Source: Mesostigma viride
Taxonomy: Eukaryota > Streptophyta > Mesostigmatophyceae > Mesostigmatales > Mesostigmataceae
NCBI GenBank assembly: GCA_009746045.1
Contig: RPFO01001044.1
Location: 71,808 to 135,807 of the forward strand
DNA: 64,000 bases
Direction of reading: 5' to 3'
Positions 37,693-47,041 of the stretch are shown one piece after another; position 1 is the first letter of the stretch, and every line of letters starts with the position of its first letter. Made by a program: the position numbers and the translations under genes. The notes under the pieces were generated by a model. The model worked only from the letters and a program-made list of their open reading frames with translations. It was not told where the DNA came from and searched no databases.

Positions 37693-39098
37693 CTACGGAG
37701 AATCTTTTTTATTTTTTAACTTCTCCATCCGTTGTTTAAACGCTCTACGTTCGAATTCTAGTTCTACGTTCTTGCGAATCTGAGGTCCGGCCTCGTACAC
37801 TCCTCGAGCCGTGTCCGCGGTGGCGTCAACCGCTTTGCGAGCGAGATCGGAGGCGTACGTTTTCGCGATCTTAAAGTCTTTTACAAATTCGTCTTTTGCG
37901 ATCTTTGCGCCGGCTTTAGCGACGCGTTTTCCCTTGTCGGCCGCAACAGCGGCGACTTTACGCCCTTTCTCTGCCGCGACCGCAGCTGCAACACGGGCCT
38001 TTTCGGCCGCGATGCTTGCGAGGTAATCGGTGGCTTCCTTTGTCTTTGCTCCGGCCGCAAAGGCATATTCTTTTCCAGAATCCGCGATAGGTTTCAATAT
38101 AGCGGCCGCTGTTTGTACACCGGGCTTTTCACGCATCCTCTTTACCATTTCGCCACCACTTTGGACGTATGGCTTGGTCTTATCTCGCGCGCGATTAAAC
38201 ATTGCCTTGGTTGCAAGAGCGCTACCGAGCCCGATTGCCTGTCGTCCTATAAAGTTCGATGTCAGCACCTTGGCGCCTCGCCCGACCCAGGAACCGATTA
38301 GAGAACTCTCGCCTAACCAAGAAGCTGCCATCTTCACGAAGTCAGTTGGATCCAAGAAGGCGATTCCGAACCCCTTAATGCTGTGAGCGAACTGTCGAAA
38401 CGCGTCAATTACCGTTTCGGTATACTTGCCATCAAGCGTGTTCAGGAAACGATCAATGTGGGACATTTCCCCCGTCACCGTAGATGTCAAAAGATTGGCA
38501 AGAAGCTTTCCGGCAACATACACACCGATCGTCTTCCAGGGCAACGACTTTAGTTTTTCAAATGCGTATTGGGTCCAAGACTGCGGGTTCTGCGTCGCTC
38601 CGACGAGGACACACAAGTCCTTGTGCGTCAGTTCTCTCAATGTTTTCTTACTCTCGCCATATTTTGCATGTAGGTAAACAACGAGCTTTTCTTTGTCCGT
38701 CGAGTTGAAAATGGATTGAGTACAAAGAGAAAACGCAAACTGGTCAACAAGTTCTTTCGTGATGAGAGAGCATATTTGTTCCCTTGACATCTGACGAACC
38801 TCCGCAGGATCGTTTCCCAAATAGATCGCCAGTTGTTCAGCTTCAGGCCTCTTTAGACCCTTGGTAAGGCCGATGCAATTCATCAGCTCGCCCGCTGATT
38901 CTTCTGGCAAGTGCTCGTACGACGGTTCGAGATCCGACGGACCCCCTTTGCTTAAATCTTCAAACGGAATTTCGACTGAAGCAGGTTGAGCTGCGGACGC
39001 AAACTCTTCTTTCATAGAATCTTCGGAATTTCTCACACGGATCGAAAACTTTTTGTCCAAGTACTCATCAAAATTCTTTAAAGCATTTCTCACATCGG
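37693..39098 (-). pseudogene. LMNCxGL membrane-protein family, 3' part, split by DIRS-like element
   Basis: About 468 codons continuing the gene begun at 44947-44488. Contains LMNCIGLTKGLKRPEAEQLA, a helical domain matching the 36609 protein, hydrophobic stretches, and a C-terminus of repeated Ala/Lys-rich blocks (AAVAAEKGRK, AAVAADKGKR) like a histone H1-type or amphipathic tail. The frame is open to the insertion point at 39098 and beyond it only as element sequence; a GTG at 39093 is not a credible start. Confidence 0.7.
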
Positions 39099-39099
39099 G

Positions 39100-39479
39100 A
39101 TCGGGGTTCTCTGAACATAGTTTCTTTATAGTGATACGGAAGGGGAGCCGCTGATGCTAGGTGAAATAGAGCTGGGTGATGTGATCGTAATAAGGTTGAT
39201 TAGGCTTCTAGTGTACGAGTATTACGGAAGATATGGCCTAATTGTTGCGGCCCATACCTTGACGGTGTGCTGAGTACCTTGACGACGGATTTTTGCGTCT
39301 AGGTTCTCCTAGCAGATCTGTGATTGCGGACGGGTTTGCAACAGGCAATATCTGAAGTAAAACTTGACGGCTAAAACTGTTTAGAGGCCGTTGCCGGATC
39401 TGGCCGTTGGTACAGAGCCGTTGGCCTTGAAACACGATAAAAGCTTGCTCACCTAGCTCATGGCGGTCTCTTTTGTTTT
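39100..39479 (+). repeat. Split direct repeat A1
   Basis: 380 bp, the same as 43943-44322 apart from GGTACAGAG against GGTAGAGAG. Confidence 0.93.
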
Positions 39480-39550
39480 AACGAAGGCGGCGACAGGGGT
39501 CAGGGGCAGCGTAGCTGACGCCCAGAATTCCTTTCTGCAAAGCGGCTGGG

Positions 39551-40609
39551 ATGCCGAAGCCCGGGCGGAAGCCAGGTTCGACAGGTGCTGGGAAGCAATT
39601 ACCGAAAGCTAATCCCGAGGTGCCGACAGCTACTAAACAGACGGGAAAGGGCCGACTAGGCTGGCCGACGCAGAAGAAAAGGCTCCATCAGGAGCTCTCC
39701 ACTTGCTCGGGCCTGCCTGAAGTGTGCGCTGCCTTTGAGGCGGTCCTCGGGACCGACTGGGTAACTACTGTCAGCCGGTGGTCTGCGGCCCAGCTGGAGT
39801 CCGTCGTTGGACTGCTGGTCGACCACGTGGACGGGCCTGAAATTCTGGCAGCAGCGGACCCAAACGAAGCGCTAGTGGCAGCCCTCCAAAGCGCCCGGGA
39901 CTTGGCGGACTCGGACGAAGAGGAGATGCAGCCACCACGCCGGCCCACGAAAGGGGCGAAAAAGGGGACGAAAAAAGTCGGAAGCCCAGCCCCGAGCAAG
40001 GGAAAGGCCGCGGGGGATGTGAGGGAGCAGCTCTTGGAGCTGGCGGCTATTATTGGCAAGCAGGGGCAGGCGGGCAAAGAAGAGGAGGAGGAGGAGGAGT
40101 CCGAGGAAGAGGATTTCCTGACGAAATTGAAGGATGCGCTGGCCGGGGCAGATGGGGCTTCCAGGAAGCCGAAAAAGACCAAAGGGGTGACGCTGCCCAC
40201 TCGAGCACAAGTGGTGAATTGGAGGGTGCAAGAGAGAGTGCTCCCCGAGGTGCTCGAGGATGCCAACGACAATGGAGGGGGGATAAAGAGTTGGATCATG
40301 GCTACTCGCCAAGGGGGGTGGAGGAACCAGGAAAGCAGGAAGGTGGTCATGAACATCGCCCTGGCCATGGACACACTCTTCAAGGAGTTGGGGCCGGCAG
40401 CCGGGGAGTTGGCTGGGGTAGAGTATCTCATGAGGGTGGTGGCAGCCATGCTCCTAGTGGAGAGCCAGGGGTCAGGAGGGTGGAAGGTGGCTGGCCACCT
40501 CCTTGCTCTCAAGGAAGATGCCTCCTTGGTGAGCAACCCGGCCATGAAGATGGCCCTGCAAAGCGCCACGATGATGGAGAAGCTGGGCAAGGCCCAGCAA
40601 ACCAAGTAA
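39551..40609 (+). CDS. DIRS-like element ORF1 (gag-like)
   Basis: 352 residues. Basic, Pro/Gly-rich N-terminus, a helical middle and an acidic segment (EEEEEEESEEEDFL), then a helical domain. No zinc knuckle seen. Its position before the RT ORF fits the gag-like ORF of DIRS/Ngaro elements. Confidence 0.7.
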   Translation: MPKPGRKPGSTGAGKQLPKANPEVPTATKQTGKGRLGWPTQKKRLHQELSTCSGLPEVCAAFEAVLGTDWVTTVSRWSAAQLESVVGLLVDHVDGPEILAAADPNEALVAALQSARDLADSDEEEMQPPRRPTKGAKKGTKKVGSPAPSKGKAAGDVREQLLELAAIIGKQGQAGKEEEEEEESEEEDFLTKLKDALAGADGASRKPKKTKGVTLPTRAQVVNWRVQERVLPEVLEDANDNGGGIKSWIMATRQGGWRNQESRKVVMNIALAMDTLFKELGPAAGELAGVEYLMRVVAAMLLVESQGSGGWKVAGHLLALKEDASLVSNPAMKMALQSATMMEKLGKAQQTK

Positions 40610-40656
40610 ACACCGAAAGGGTAAACCGCTCCCCCTTCCCACTGCCTCTTCCTACA

Positions 40657-43600
40657 ATGCCTCTAAGCACTACGTGGGGGAGAGTGAGGTCAGCACGCAG
40701 ACGCCAGCGTGCAACTCGCCGCCGCCGGACCTTCACTCTACAACACAAGGTGATTACGTGGTTGAATTGGCTATGGCACGGGGGGGCAGACCCTCCGCCT
40801 AAATCTGGAGGCGCGTGCTCCAGAGGAACGGCGGAGGCCCTGAAAAGGGTCAAGAAGCACTGCGAGTGGTACAGTCGCCGCGTAACCGGCGTTGCGACAG
40901 GCCCCGCAGAAGGAAGTGATCTAATCTATGGGAAATGTAATAAGTATGAACAACTTGTGGCGGAGCGGGTGAGTCTGCCGAAGCGCGAGGTGGCAGGAAA
41001 GGCGAAGCTGCTGGATTTGCTGGCGCTACGACCTAGTTGGCGAGAGGTGTACGCGAGCGAAGCCAACTGCATCAAGCCGGAGGTGGCTGCCAGTGCGAGG
41101 TATTGGAATGTACCTGCCCCCAGCCGAGGGTGCACCATGGCGGAGTGGGGCAAGTTGATGGGGAGGGCAGCGGACGTGGGGATGGTGGAGTTCCGAGAGA
41201 CGCGGCCAAAGTGGGTAGACGGATGTTTTGGGGTGGCCAAAGGAGTGGGGGAGTTAAGGCTCATTGTGAATAAGAAGTTGGGGAACGCACTGTGGGTGGA
41301 CCCCCCTAAGACGGTGTTACCCCACCTGGGCATATACTCGGAGGTCTATATCAAGGGTCGGTGCTACACGGCCAAGAGCGATCTGGTCTCGTATTACTAT
41401 ACCATCCAAGTGCCGGAGTGGTGGTGGGATTATCAAGGGCTACCTGATGTGTGGTCCACCGATGTCGGGCTGCCGGGGCGGCGGAGGAGGGTGTGGCCAG
41501 TGCTGAAAGTGCTGGCCATGGGGCACTCCCACGCTGTAGCGCTAGGGGAAGCCATCCATGAGATGGTCCTCTATGCCACGGGCGCTTTGGATCCTAGACG
41601 GCAGGTGAACCGCCTCACAAGTGTAGGGGAGCTGACCGTGCTTCGGAATGCATGGGGTAACCCAACCGCCCTAGCCATCGAGTACAAGGAGGAGAGCACG
41701 AGGGAGATGCAAATCGACCTTGAGGACCCCCCTGCCCCTATGGTATCCATCACTATTGATGACCTGGTGGTCAGCAATGGGCGCACGTGCGAGGCGGTGA
41801 ATCGCTTAATCGCGAGTGCTATTGAAGACGGGTACGCGCCTAACAACCTTGTGCCCTCCAAGGACAAGACGATCATGGCTAGCCCGGAGGGGGAGGACGA
41901 GCTAGAAGCTCTGGGTGTTGTTCACCGGCGGGATGGGGTGTTGGAGCCGACAGCTAAGCAGCTCACCCTTGTGGTTGCGCACACTCGTGTACTCCTCGAG
42001 AGGGGACGCGCTACCGCTGAGGCGCTGGCGGCCGTCGTGGGCCGGTGGGTGTGGCTGCAGATGCTCAGCCGCACTTGCTTGTCCATATGGCAGCAGAGTT
42101 TTAAGTTCATCAACCTCAAGGGGTGGGGCCAGCGAACGCGACCTTTGTGGCAAGGTGTGCGCGATGAGCTCGAGTGTGCCATGGCGTTGGCCCCCATGCT
42201 CCGTGTGGACCGGGGGGCTGCCCTGGCTCCGGTGGTGGTGGCCTCGGATGCGTCTAGTTTTGGGCAGGGGGTTGTCTACGCTGAGATGGCCCCAGCTGAG
42301 GTGACGGAATTAGCTCGGGCCCGGGAGGTGCGGGGTTACCCAACCCTCCTCACCCCAGGTGAGGCCATGTATGCCGGGCCTAGACCCTTGACCAAGGCCG
42401 CGGAAAAAGCCATCATCCACGGGCGATGGCGCGTCGGGATCAAGAGTCGCTGGCGCGATTCGACCATGCACATCAACGAGAAGGAAGTGCGGGCCGCTGT
42501 GAAGGGGGTGGAGCGCTCGGCCCGGAACCTCGGAACATGGGGTAAGCGGGTGGTGAGGTTAGTGGACTCCACTGCCGCTTTGGGCTGCTTGGCTAAAGGG
42601 CGTTCCTCTTCTTACCGGTTAAACAAGCAATGCCGCCGGTTGTGCGCTCTTACGTTGGTCACCGGCAGCCGCTCACAATGGGTCTGGACGCCAAGTGAGC
42701 TTCAGCCTGCGGATGGGCCTTCGCGGGGGCTTTCCATGGCTGCCTCGGTGGCCGGGTGGGTCCGCGATTTGACTCGCGAGGGTGTTCATCCCAATCCCGG
42801 GCCTCGGCTTGGCGCTAGCTACTTGACCCTTCTTGAGGGCAAGGTGAAGCCGGCTACTTTGATGGTTTACCATCGGGGTCTTAGGTCCTTTTTCGCATGG
42901 TGGGCGAGCCGGCGGGGTCGGGTTGGCAGCTTGTTGCGCGGCTTGACGATAGAGGAATACTATTGCGAGTATGTCGCTTGGGCGCACTCACGGTGTTACA
43001 GCCGCCAGTTGTGTGTCAATGCGCTTATGGGCCTGAATTTGTACTTCCCCCGGGAGGTGCGGGATTGGGCCTTGGCACGAAGTGTTTTGGCTGGCTGGCG
43101 CACGTTGGCACCCCCTCGTGCCCCCCCCCCATTCCATGGGAGGCTGCGTTTGCGCTTGCTTGTACTATGGTGCTCCAGCGGCAGCCTCGTGCGGCTATGA
43201 TGGTCATCGTTATTTTCCAACAATACCTGCGGGTATCGGAGGCGCTCAACCTGTTGGTCGGCCATGTGCGCTTGCAGCCTGATGTTCGGTTGCGGGGTTC
43301 GCAGCGGGGCGCCTTGTTGTTGATGTCAGCTAAGACGGCTAAGGGGGAGGTGCAGTCTGTGGTGATCGAGGATGTCATGACTGAGACCCTCTTGCGGGCT
43401 TGTATGCGTGGCAAGGCGGCCTGGGAGCGGGTGTTCCCTTACGATTATGCCCAGTTCAGCCGGGTTTGGCATCAGGCCACGCAAGCTTTGGGGGTCGACA
43501 CGGTGTTTACCATTCACGGGCTGCGGCATGGGGGGGCTACCTATGATTTTTTGCGGCAGCGCAGCATGGCTGATATTCAGCATCGGGGTCGCTGGCGCAG

Positions 43601-43733
43601 CAGCAAAACTGTCGCCCACTATGTGGGATTGCACCGGAGCTTGGCCCTCACCCTTCCTGACGCCCTGGTTCGGGCTATCGCCGCCTGCCCCCCGCGCATT
43701 TGGCGGAGCGTCTTTTCTCTGCCTTCCTCTTAA
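40657..43733 (+). CDS. pol: DIRS-like element ORF2: RT, RNase H, tyrosine recombinase (one frame break)
   Basis: RT palm motifs TAKSDLVSYYYTIQV and VSITIDDLVVS; RNase H DASSFGQG, INEKEV, VDSTAALG; then GVHPNPGP and the recombinase with HGLRHGG, HRGRW and VAHY (R..HxxR..H/W..Y). The RT/RH frame ends at 43200, while the recombinase continues in another frame after the C10 run at 43121-43130; one extra C would make a single ORF. The ATG at 40657 is the first in the RT frame after ORF1. RT with a tyrosine recombinase instead of a DDE integrase defines the DIRS order. Confidence 0.88.
42781..42804 (+). other. 2A-like NPGP motif between RNase H and recombinase
   Basis: The frame reads EGVHPNPGP exactly between the RNase H end and the start of the recombinase domain. 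NPGP at the end of a 2A peptide makes ribosomes skip the last Gly-Pro bond. The canonical upstream context is D-x-E-x-NPGP; here it is G-V-H-P, seen in some retrotransposon 2A peptides to my recollection. Confidence 0.45.
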
Positions 43734-43809
43734 GTTCCCTTCATTCTTGTCTTATGCGTCCACCGGTTTTTGTTTTGCCCCTGGCTTGGGTCGCCAGGGA
43801 GGGATGTAA

Positions 43810-43941
43810 GGGTAAGGCTAGCCTTTTTGGACATAAAGTGTTCCCATGGGTAAGGATGGCCAGTTGAGGGCCACTTCCCGATGTGCTCTACTTATTGTTT
43901 TAATAAAGAGTCTGGTTACCCTGGAGTTCCACGGTTAATAG
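43810..43941 (+). repeat. Split direct repeat B1
   Basis: 132 bp, same as 44356-44487; contains AATAAA near its end (TTTTAATAAAGAG). Confidence 0.92.
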
Positions 43942-43942
43942 A

Positions 43943-44322
43943 ATCGGGGTTCTCTGAACATAGTTTCTTTATAGTGATACGGAAGGGGAGCCGCTGATGC
44001 TAGGTGAAATAGAGCTGGGTGATGTGATCGTAATAAGGTTGATTAGGCTTCTAGTGTACGAGTATTACGGAAGATATGGCCTAATTGTTGCGGCCCATAC
44101 CTTGACGGTGTGCTGAGTACCTTGACGACGGATTTTTGCGTCTAGGTTCTCCTAGCAGATCTGTGATTGCGGACGGGTTTGCAACAGGCAATATCTGAAG
44201 TAAAACTTGACGGCTAAAACTGTTTAGAGGCCGTTGCCGGATCTGGCCGTTGGTAGAGAGCCGTTGGCCTTGAAACACGATAAAAGCTTGCTCACCTAGC
44301 TCATGGCGGTCTCTTTTGTTTT
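43943..44322 (+). repeat. Split direct repeat A2
   Basis: Second copy of A, directly after B1. Confidence 0.92.
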
Positions 44323-44355
44323 CCCACCCGCCCTCCCTGTGTGTTGCCTGTTTGG

Positions 44356-44487
44356 GGGTAAGGCTAGCCTTTTTGGACATAAAGTGTTCCCATGGGTAAG
44401 GATGGCCAGTTGAGGGCCACTTCCCGATGTGCTCTACTTATTGTTTTAATAAAGAGTCTGGTTACCCTGGAGTTCCACGGTTAATAG
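44356..44487 (+). repeat. Split direct repeat B2
   Basis: Second copy of B, ending at the host junction; separated from A2 by 33 bp. Confidence 0.92.
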
Positions 44488-44947
44488 AAATAGAATTCTC
44501 GTTTTGTGATGCCCAACGAAGGCCCTCACTGTTTTGCGGTTGCGATTCAGATGGGTTATATTTCAAGTAAAGTTCATTGATCTCTTTCAACGGATCCGAT
44601 TCTCCGTTTGTAACCGCGAATTCCTCATTGGTTGTCTGGACTTCGGTTTCGAGCTTTCGAATCTCAGTCAAGATTTCGTGTATTTCACTTTTGTCATCTT
44701 CATACTCCTCGCCCCATCGTTTGGCGTAGTCGTCTGACACTTCGAGATCGCCCTCGTTCAAATAAGCGTGGAACTGTTTCAGTTTTTCGTATAACTGTTT
44801 CAGCTTCTCTGCCTTTTCGGATCTTGGGTGGTGAGTCCTGCCGTTCTTTCTCGGTTTTGGAGCGTGACGTCGACAACGGCCCCTCGAAACGGCCGCGAAA
44901 CGACACGATGACCCGGATTGCGTTTTGCCCGAACAGACGCGTCCCAT
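44488..44947 (-). pseudogene. Zinc-knuckle start of the LMNCxGL gene, split by DIRS-like element
   Basis: About 153 codons from ATG 44947: knuckle C-x9-C-x9-C-x2-H (CSGKTQSGSSC...CRRH), a basic stretch, then acidic coiled coil. The frame enters the element and stops at 44462. Host codons on the two sides (44488 and 39098) fit in phase, giving a gene of about 620 residues with the knuckle at the front. TTTATATAG ends directly at the ATG. Confidence 0.75.
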
Positions 44948-45013
44948 CTATATAAAGCTTAGCTAGAAAAAGAGAAACGGGTCTCGTTTTGCAAGTTTTT
45001 CGTCTTCGGTGTA

Positions 45014-46183
45014 ATGAAAGAACTGGCCATGAAAGATCGTTCTAAGACGTTGCGTATTTGCAAATGGCTTTCCGTGAACAGCTCTGTCATCCGTAAAGCG
45101 GGTCGCAACTTCTTCTCTCCTCTCACTGTGCAAGACATCCGGACTCTGTGCACGCGTCTGGGTTTCTCGCCTCCGAAGACCATTACTCCGGAACAAGCTC
45201 GTGCAAGTCTTCTCGCTGTGCTGGCAGCGCGCAAGATACAAAGATGGGCGAGAAGGACGTTTATCGACAAACTCGTTGCGATCAAGACGATCAAGAAGTA
45301 CGTCGCGCTCATTCCTCAGAACCGAGACGACATGGTGATGCTCGAAAAGCTCCCGCATAAAAAGGAGGTGTTCAAGCTCGTGTTGCCGGACCGCACTGTA
45401 ATCGGGTTCAACGCAGTCAGACTGGCCGAGTTTATTCTCGAGTCAGGCTCATTCGAGGACCCTTTCACCCGCCACAGATTTAACGAGGTCGAGCTTCTCC
45501 GTCTCGACAACCAGGTTCGGCGGCTGGGCTTTCAGCGGCGGTCCACTCTCCATCTGTTTCTGCACCCGGAATTAGTCCGAGCGAAGAAAGAGAGGCAATC
45601 TCTCGTCACCGGGCTCGAGAGGATGTGCACTGAGATGGTGGAGATGATGATCCAGGTCTGCGAGGGGGAATGGACGCTCCCTCGAGACGCCGTGATGCTT
45701 CTTGACGGCGATTACTTTCCGCAGTGGCATGTTTACTTCCGTCACCTTGTTTCTCTCGAGCCCCACGCCGCCCACGCGACTCTGTTGTCCAACCGCGGTC
45801 TGGTCGACGCGGCGATCAGGCGATGGGGGGCTGCTAAGTTGAGGGATACGCTTATGACGCAAAGGGACGTGAACGCGCACCACTGCGTTCTCATGTACCT
45901 GAAGAACTTGCTAAACACGCATCACGTCAAGGGGTTCGGCGGCGTGCCTTTGCCTAGTCCGGTTGTCCACAGGATGACGCAGGAGTTTTTCCACACCACG
46001 ACACCCGCAACCGTGCTCAACTCTTCTCTCCCTTACGGAATGTCCGAGTTTCAGATCACGCAGGTGACCGACTCTCCAACCCCGTCACGGGCAACGTTTC
46101 CTGACGTGCTGAGCGGCCCTTTTCTGCTAGAACCATCGGCCCGTGTGTATGGCCGCTTGAACGGGGAAGAAGCAGTTTCTTGA
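45014..46183 (+). CDS. IQ-motif protein with DPFTRxxF box, unknown
   Basis: 389 residues. An IQ-like ARKIQRWARRTFIDKL near residue 75; FEDPFTRHRFNEVELLRLD near residue 140, a box I associate with giant-virus proteins of unknown role (slightly U-box-like, without zinc ligands). The rest is helical. Divergent from 44947 across 66 bp; 2 bp from the convergent 46186 gene. Confidence 0.65.
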   Translation: MKELAMKDRSKTLRICKWLSVNSSVIRKAGRNFFSPLTVQDIRTLCTRLGFSPPKTITPEQARASLLAVLAARKIQRWARRTFIDKLVAIKTIKKYVALIPQNRDDMVMLEKLPHKKEVFKLVLPDRTVIGFNAVRLAEFILESGSFEDPFTRHRFNEVELLRLDNQVRRLGFQRRSTLHLFLHPELVRAKKERQSLVTGLERMCTEMVEMMIQVCEGEWTLPRDAVMLLDGDYFPQWHVYFRHLVSLEPHAAHATLLSNRGLVDAAIRRWGAAKLRDTLMTQRDVNAHHCVLMYLKNLLNTHHVKGFGGVPLPSPVVHRMTQEFFHTTTPATVLNSSLPYGMSEFQITQVTDSPTPSRATFPDVLSGPFLLEPSARVYGRLNGEEAVS

Positions 46184-46185
46184 AT

Positions 46186-46959
46186 CTAATCATATGAATA
46201 AAAGTCTGTATAACGAAATACGAAAATCTTTCTTGCTGTGTAATTACCCGCATTGCCTTCTCGCGGCTGCGTGCATTCGAACATTGCAATACCAATGTTG
46301 TAGGGCTCCGAATCGTGCATGACCAGGTAGGATTTAGAGACGCACGAAGTGGGAGCCTGGCGCGCGAGGTTGTTCATGATGGAATCAATGTCGTTCTTCG
46401 TGTATTCGAGTGAAGGAACAGACGTTCTGTGTGTCGCGATCACAGGAGCATGACTCATCAGGTCTTCGGTAAACTCTTGCGGTAAAATTCGCGCAACGTA
46501 GAAGGTTAGGTCCGTGTCGTCAAACACCGCGACAAGAGGTCCGAGCGCGTACCATCTTCCCGCGTGATTCCCGAGCCGATTTGTCATGCTAGACGCGGTC
46601 ACGGCGTTGTCGGGTTCTTCTATCGTGTCGGGGCATCGAGACATGGCACGGACGGGTATTTCCATGGGCGCGGGGATGCGTTCCATCATGGCGTTTTCGA
46701 TCCGTCGCCGTTCTTCGTTTTCTCGAGCGATGGCGAGGATGCGATCAGGAGTGTTCAAATCTTCGAGAAACTGGTCGGTTTTTTTAGCGGGGGGGATGAA
46801 AATGTAATCGTCTTTGTCGAACGAGATTTCTTCCGTGACAATGTCGTCGTCGCTTACATCCGACTCTGTGTCCTCCGCCATCTTGGTCATCAAAACGCCT
46901 GCCGAGAAAATAAAAAATGCGCCAATACTTCCAGCAAGCGCCAAAAGTTGCAAGGTCAT
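46186..46959 (-). CDS. Single-pass membrane protein, unknown
   Basis: 257 residues from ATG 46959. N-terminal hydrophobic helix (LLALAGSIGAFFIFSAGVLM), an acidic stretch, then a globular domain with RWYALGPLVAVFDD and CVSKSYLVMHD. An N-terminal anchor with a soluble tail fits a virion or membrane protein. Divergent from the 47042 gene across 82 bp. Confidence 0.65.
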   Translation of the reverse strand: MTLQLLALAGSIGAFFIFSAGVLMTKMAEDTESDVSDDDIVTEEISFDKDDYIFIPPAKKTDQFLEDLNTPDRILAIARENEERRRIENAMMERIPAPMEIPVRAMSRCPDTIEEPDNAVTASSMTNRLGNHAGRWYALGPLVAVFDDTDLTFYVARILPQEFTEDLMSHAPVIATHRTSVPSLEYTKNDIDSIMNNLARQAPTSCVSKSYLVMHDSEPYNIGIAMFECTQPREGNAGNYTARKIFVFRYTDFYSYD

Positions 46960-47041
46960 GGTTCTTGTAAATTGGCTACAAATTGTTTTGCAGGGTGCGT
47001 TTGGGGGGGTGCAAAGATATATGCGCGTACTTAGAAAGAGT

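Larger units (their letters stand above)
39099..44487 (+). mobile_element. DIRS-order (PAT-like) tyrosine-recombinase retrotransposon
   Basis: 5389 bp with split direct repeats in the order A1 (39100-39479), ORFs, B1 (43810-43941), A2 (43943-44322), B2 (44356-44487), the layout known from PAT/Ngaro-type elements. ORF1 is gag-like; ORF2 encodes RT, RNase H and a tyrosine recombinase. There is no target-site duplication, as expected for recombinase-mediated insertion. It splits the gene 44947-37693 with both halves in phase. A1 and A2 differ at one position, so the insertion is recent. Confidence 0.93.

Noticed and set aside
40219-40656. N-terminal extension of the DIRS-like RT frame
   Set aside because: It overlaps the gag-like ORF and has a Gly/Arg-rich shadow composition; ATG 40657 after the gag stop is a better start.
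44323-44355. Possible target duplication or third repeat between A2 and B2
   Set aside because: The 33 bp have no copy elsewhere in the window; it is simply the spacer of the split repeats.
46814-47041. N-terminal extension of the DUF5767-like gene
   Set aside because: It would overlap the divergent gene start at 46959; ATG 47042 gives the natural acidic N-terminus.
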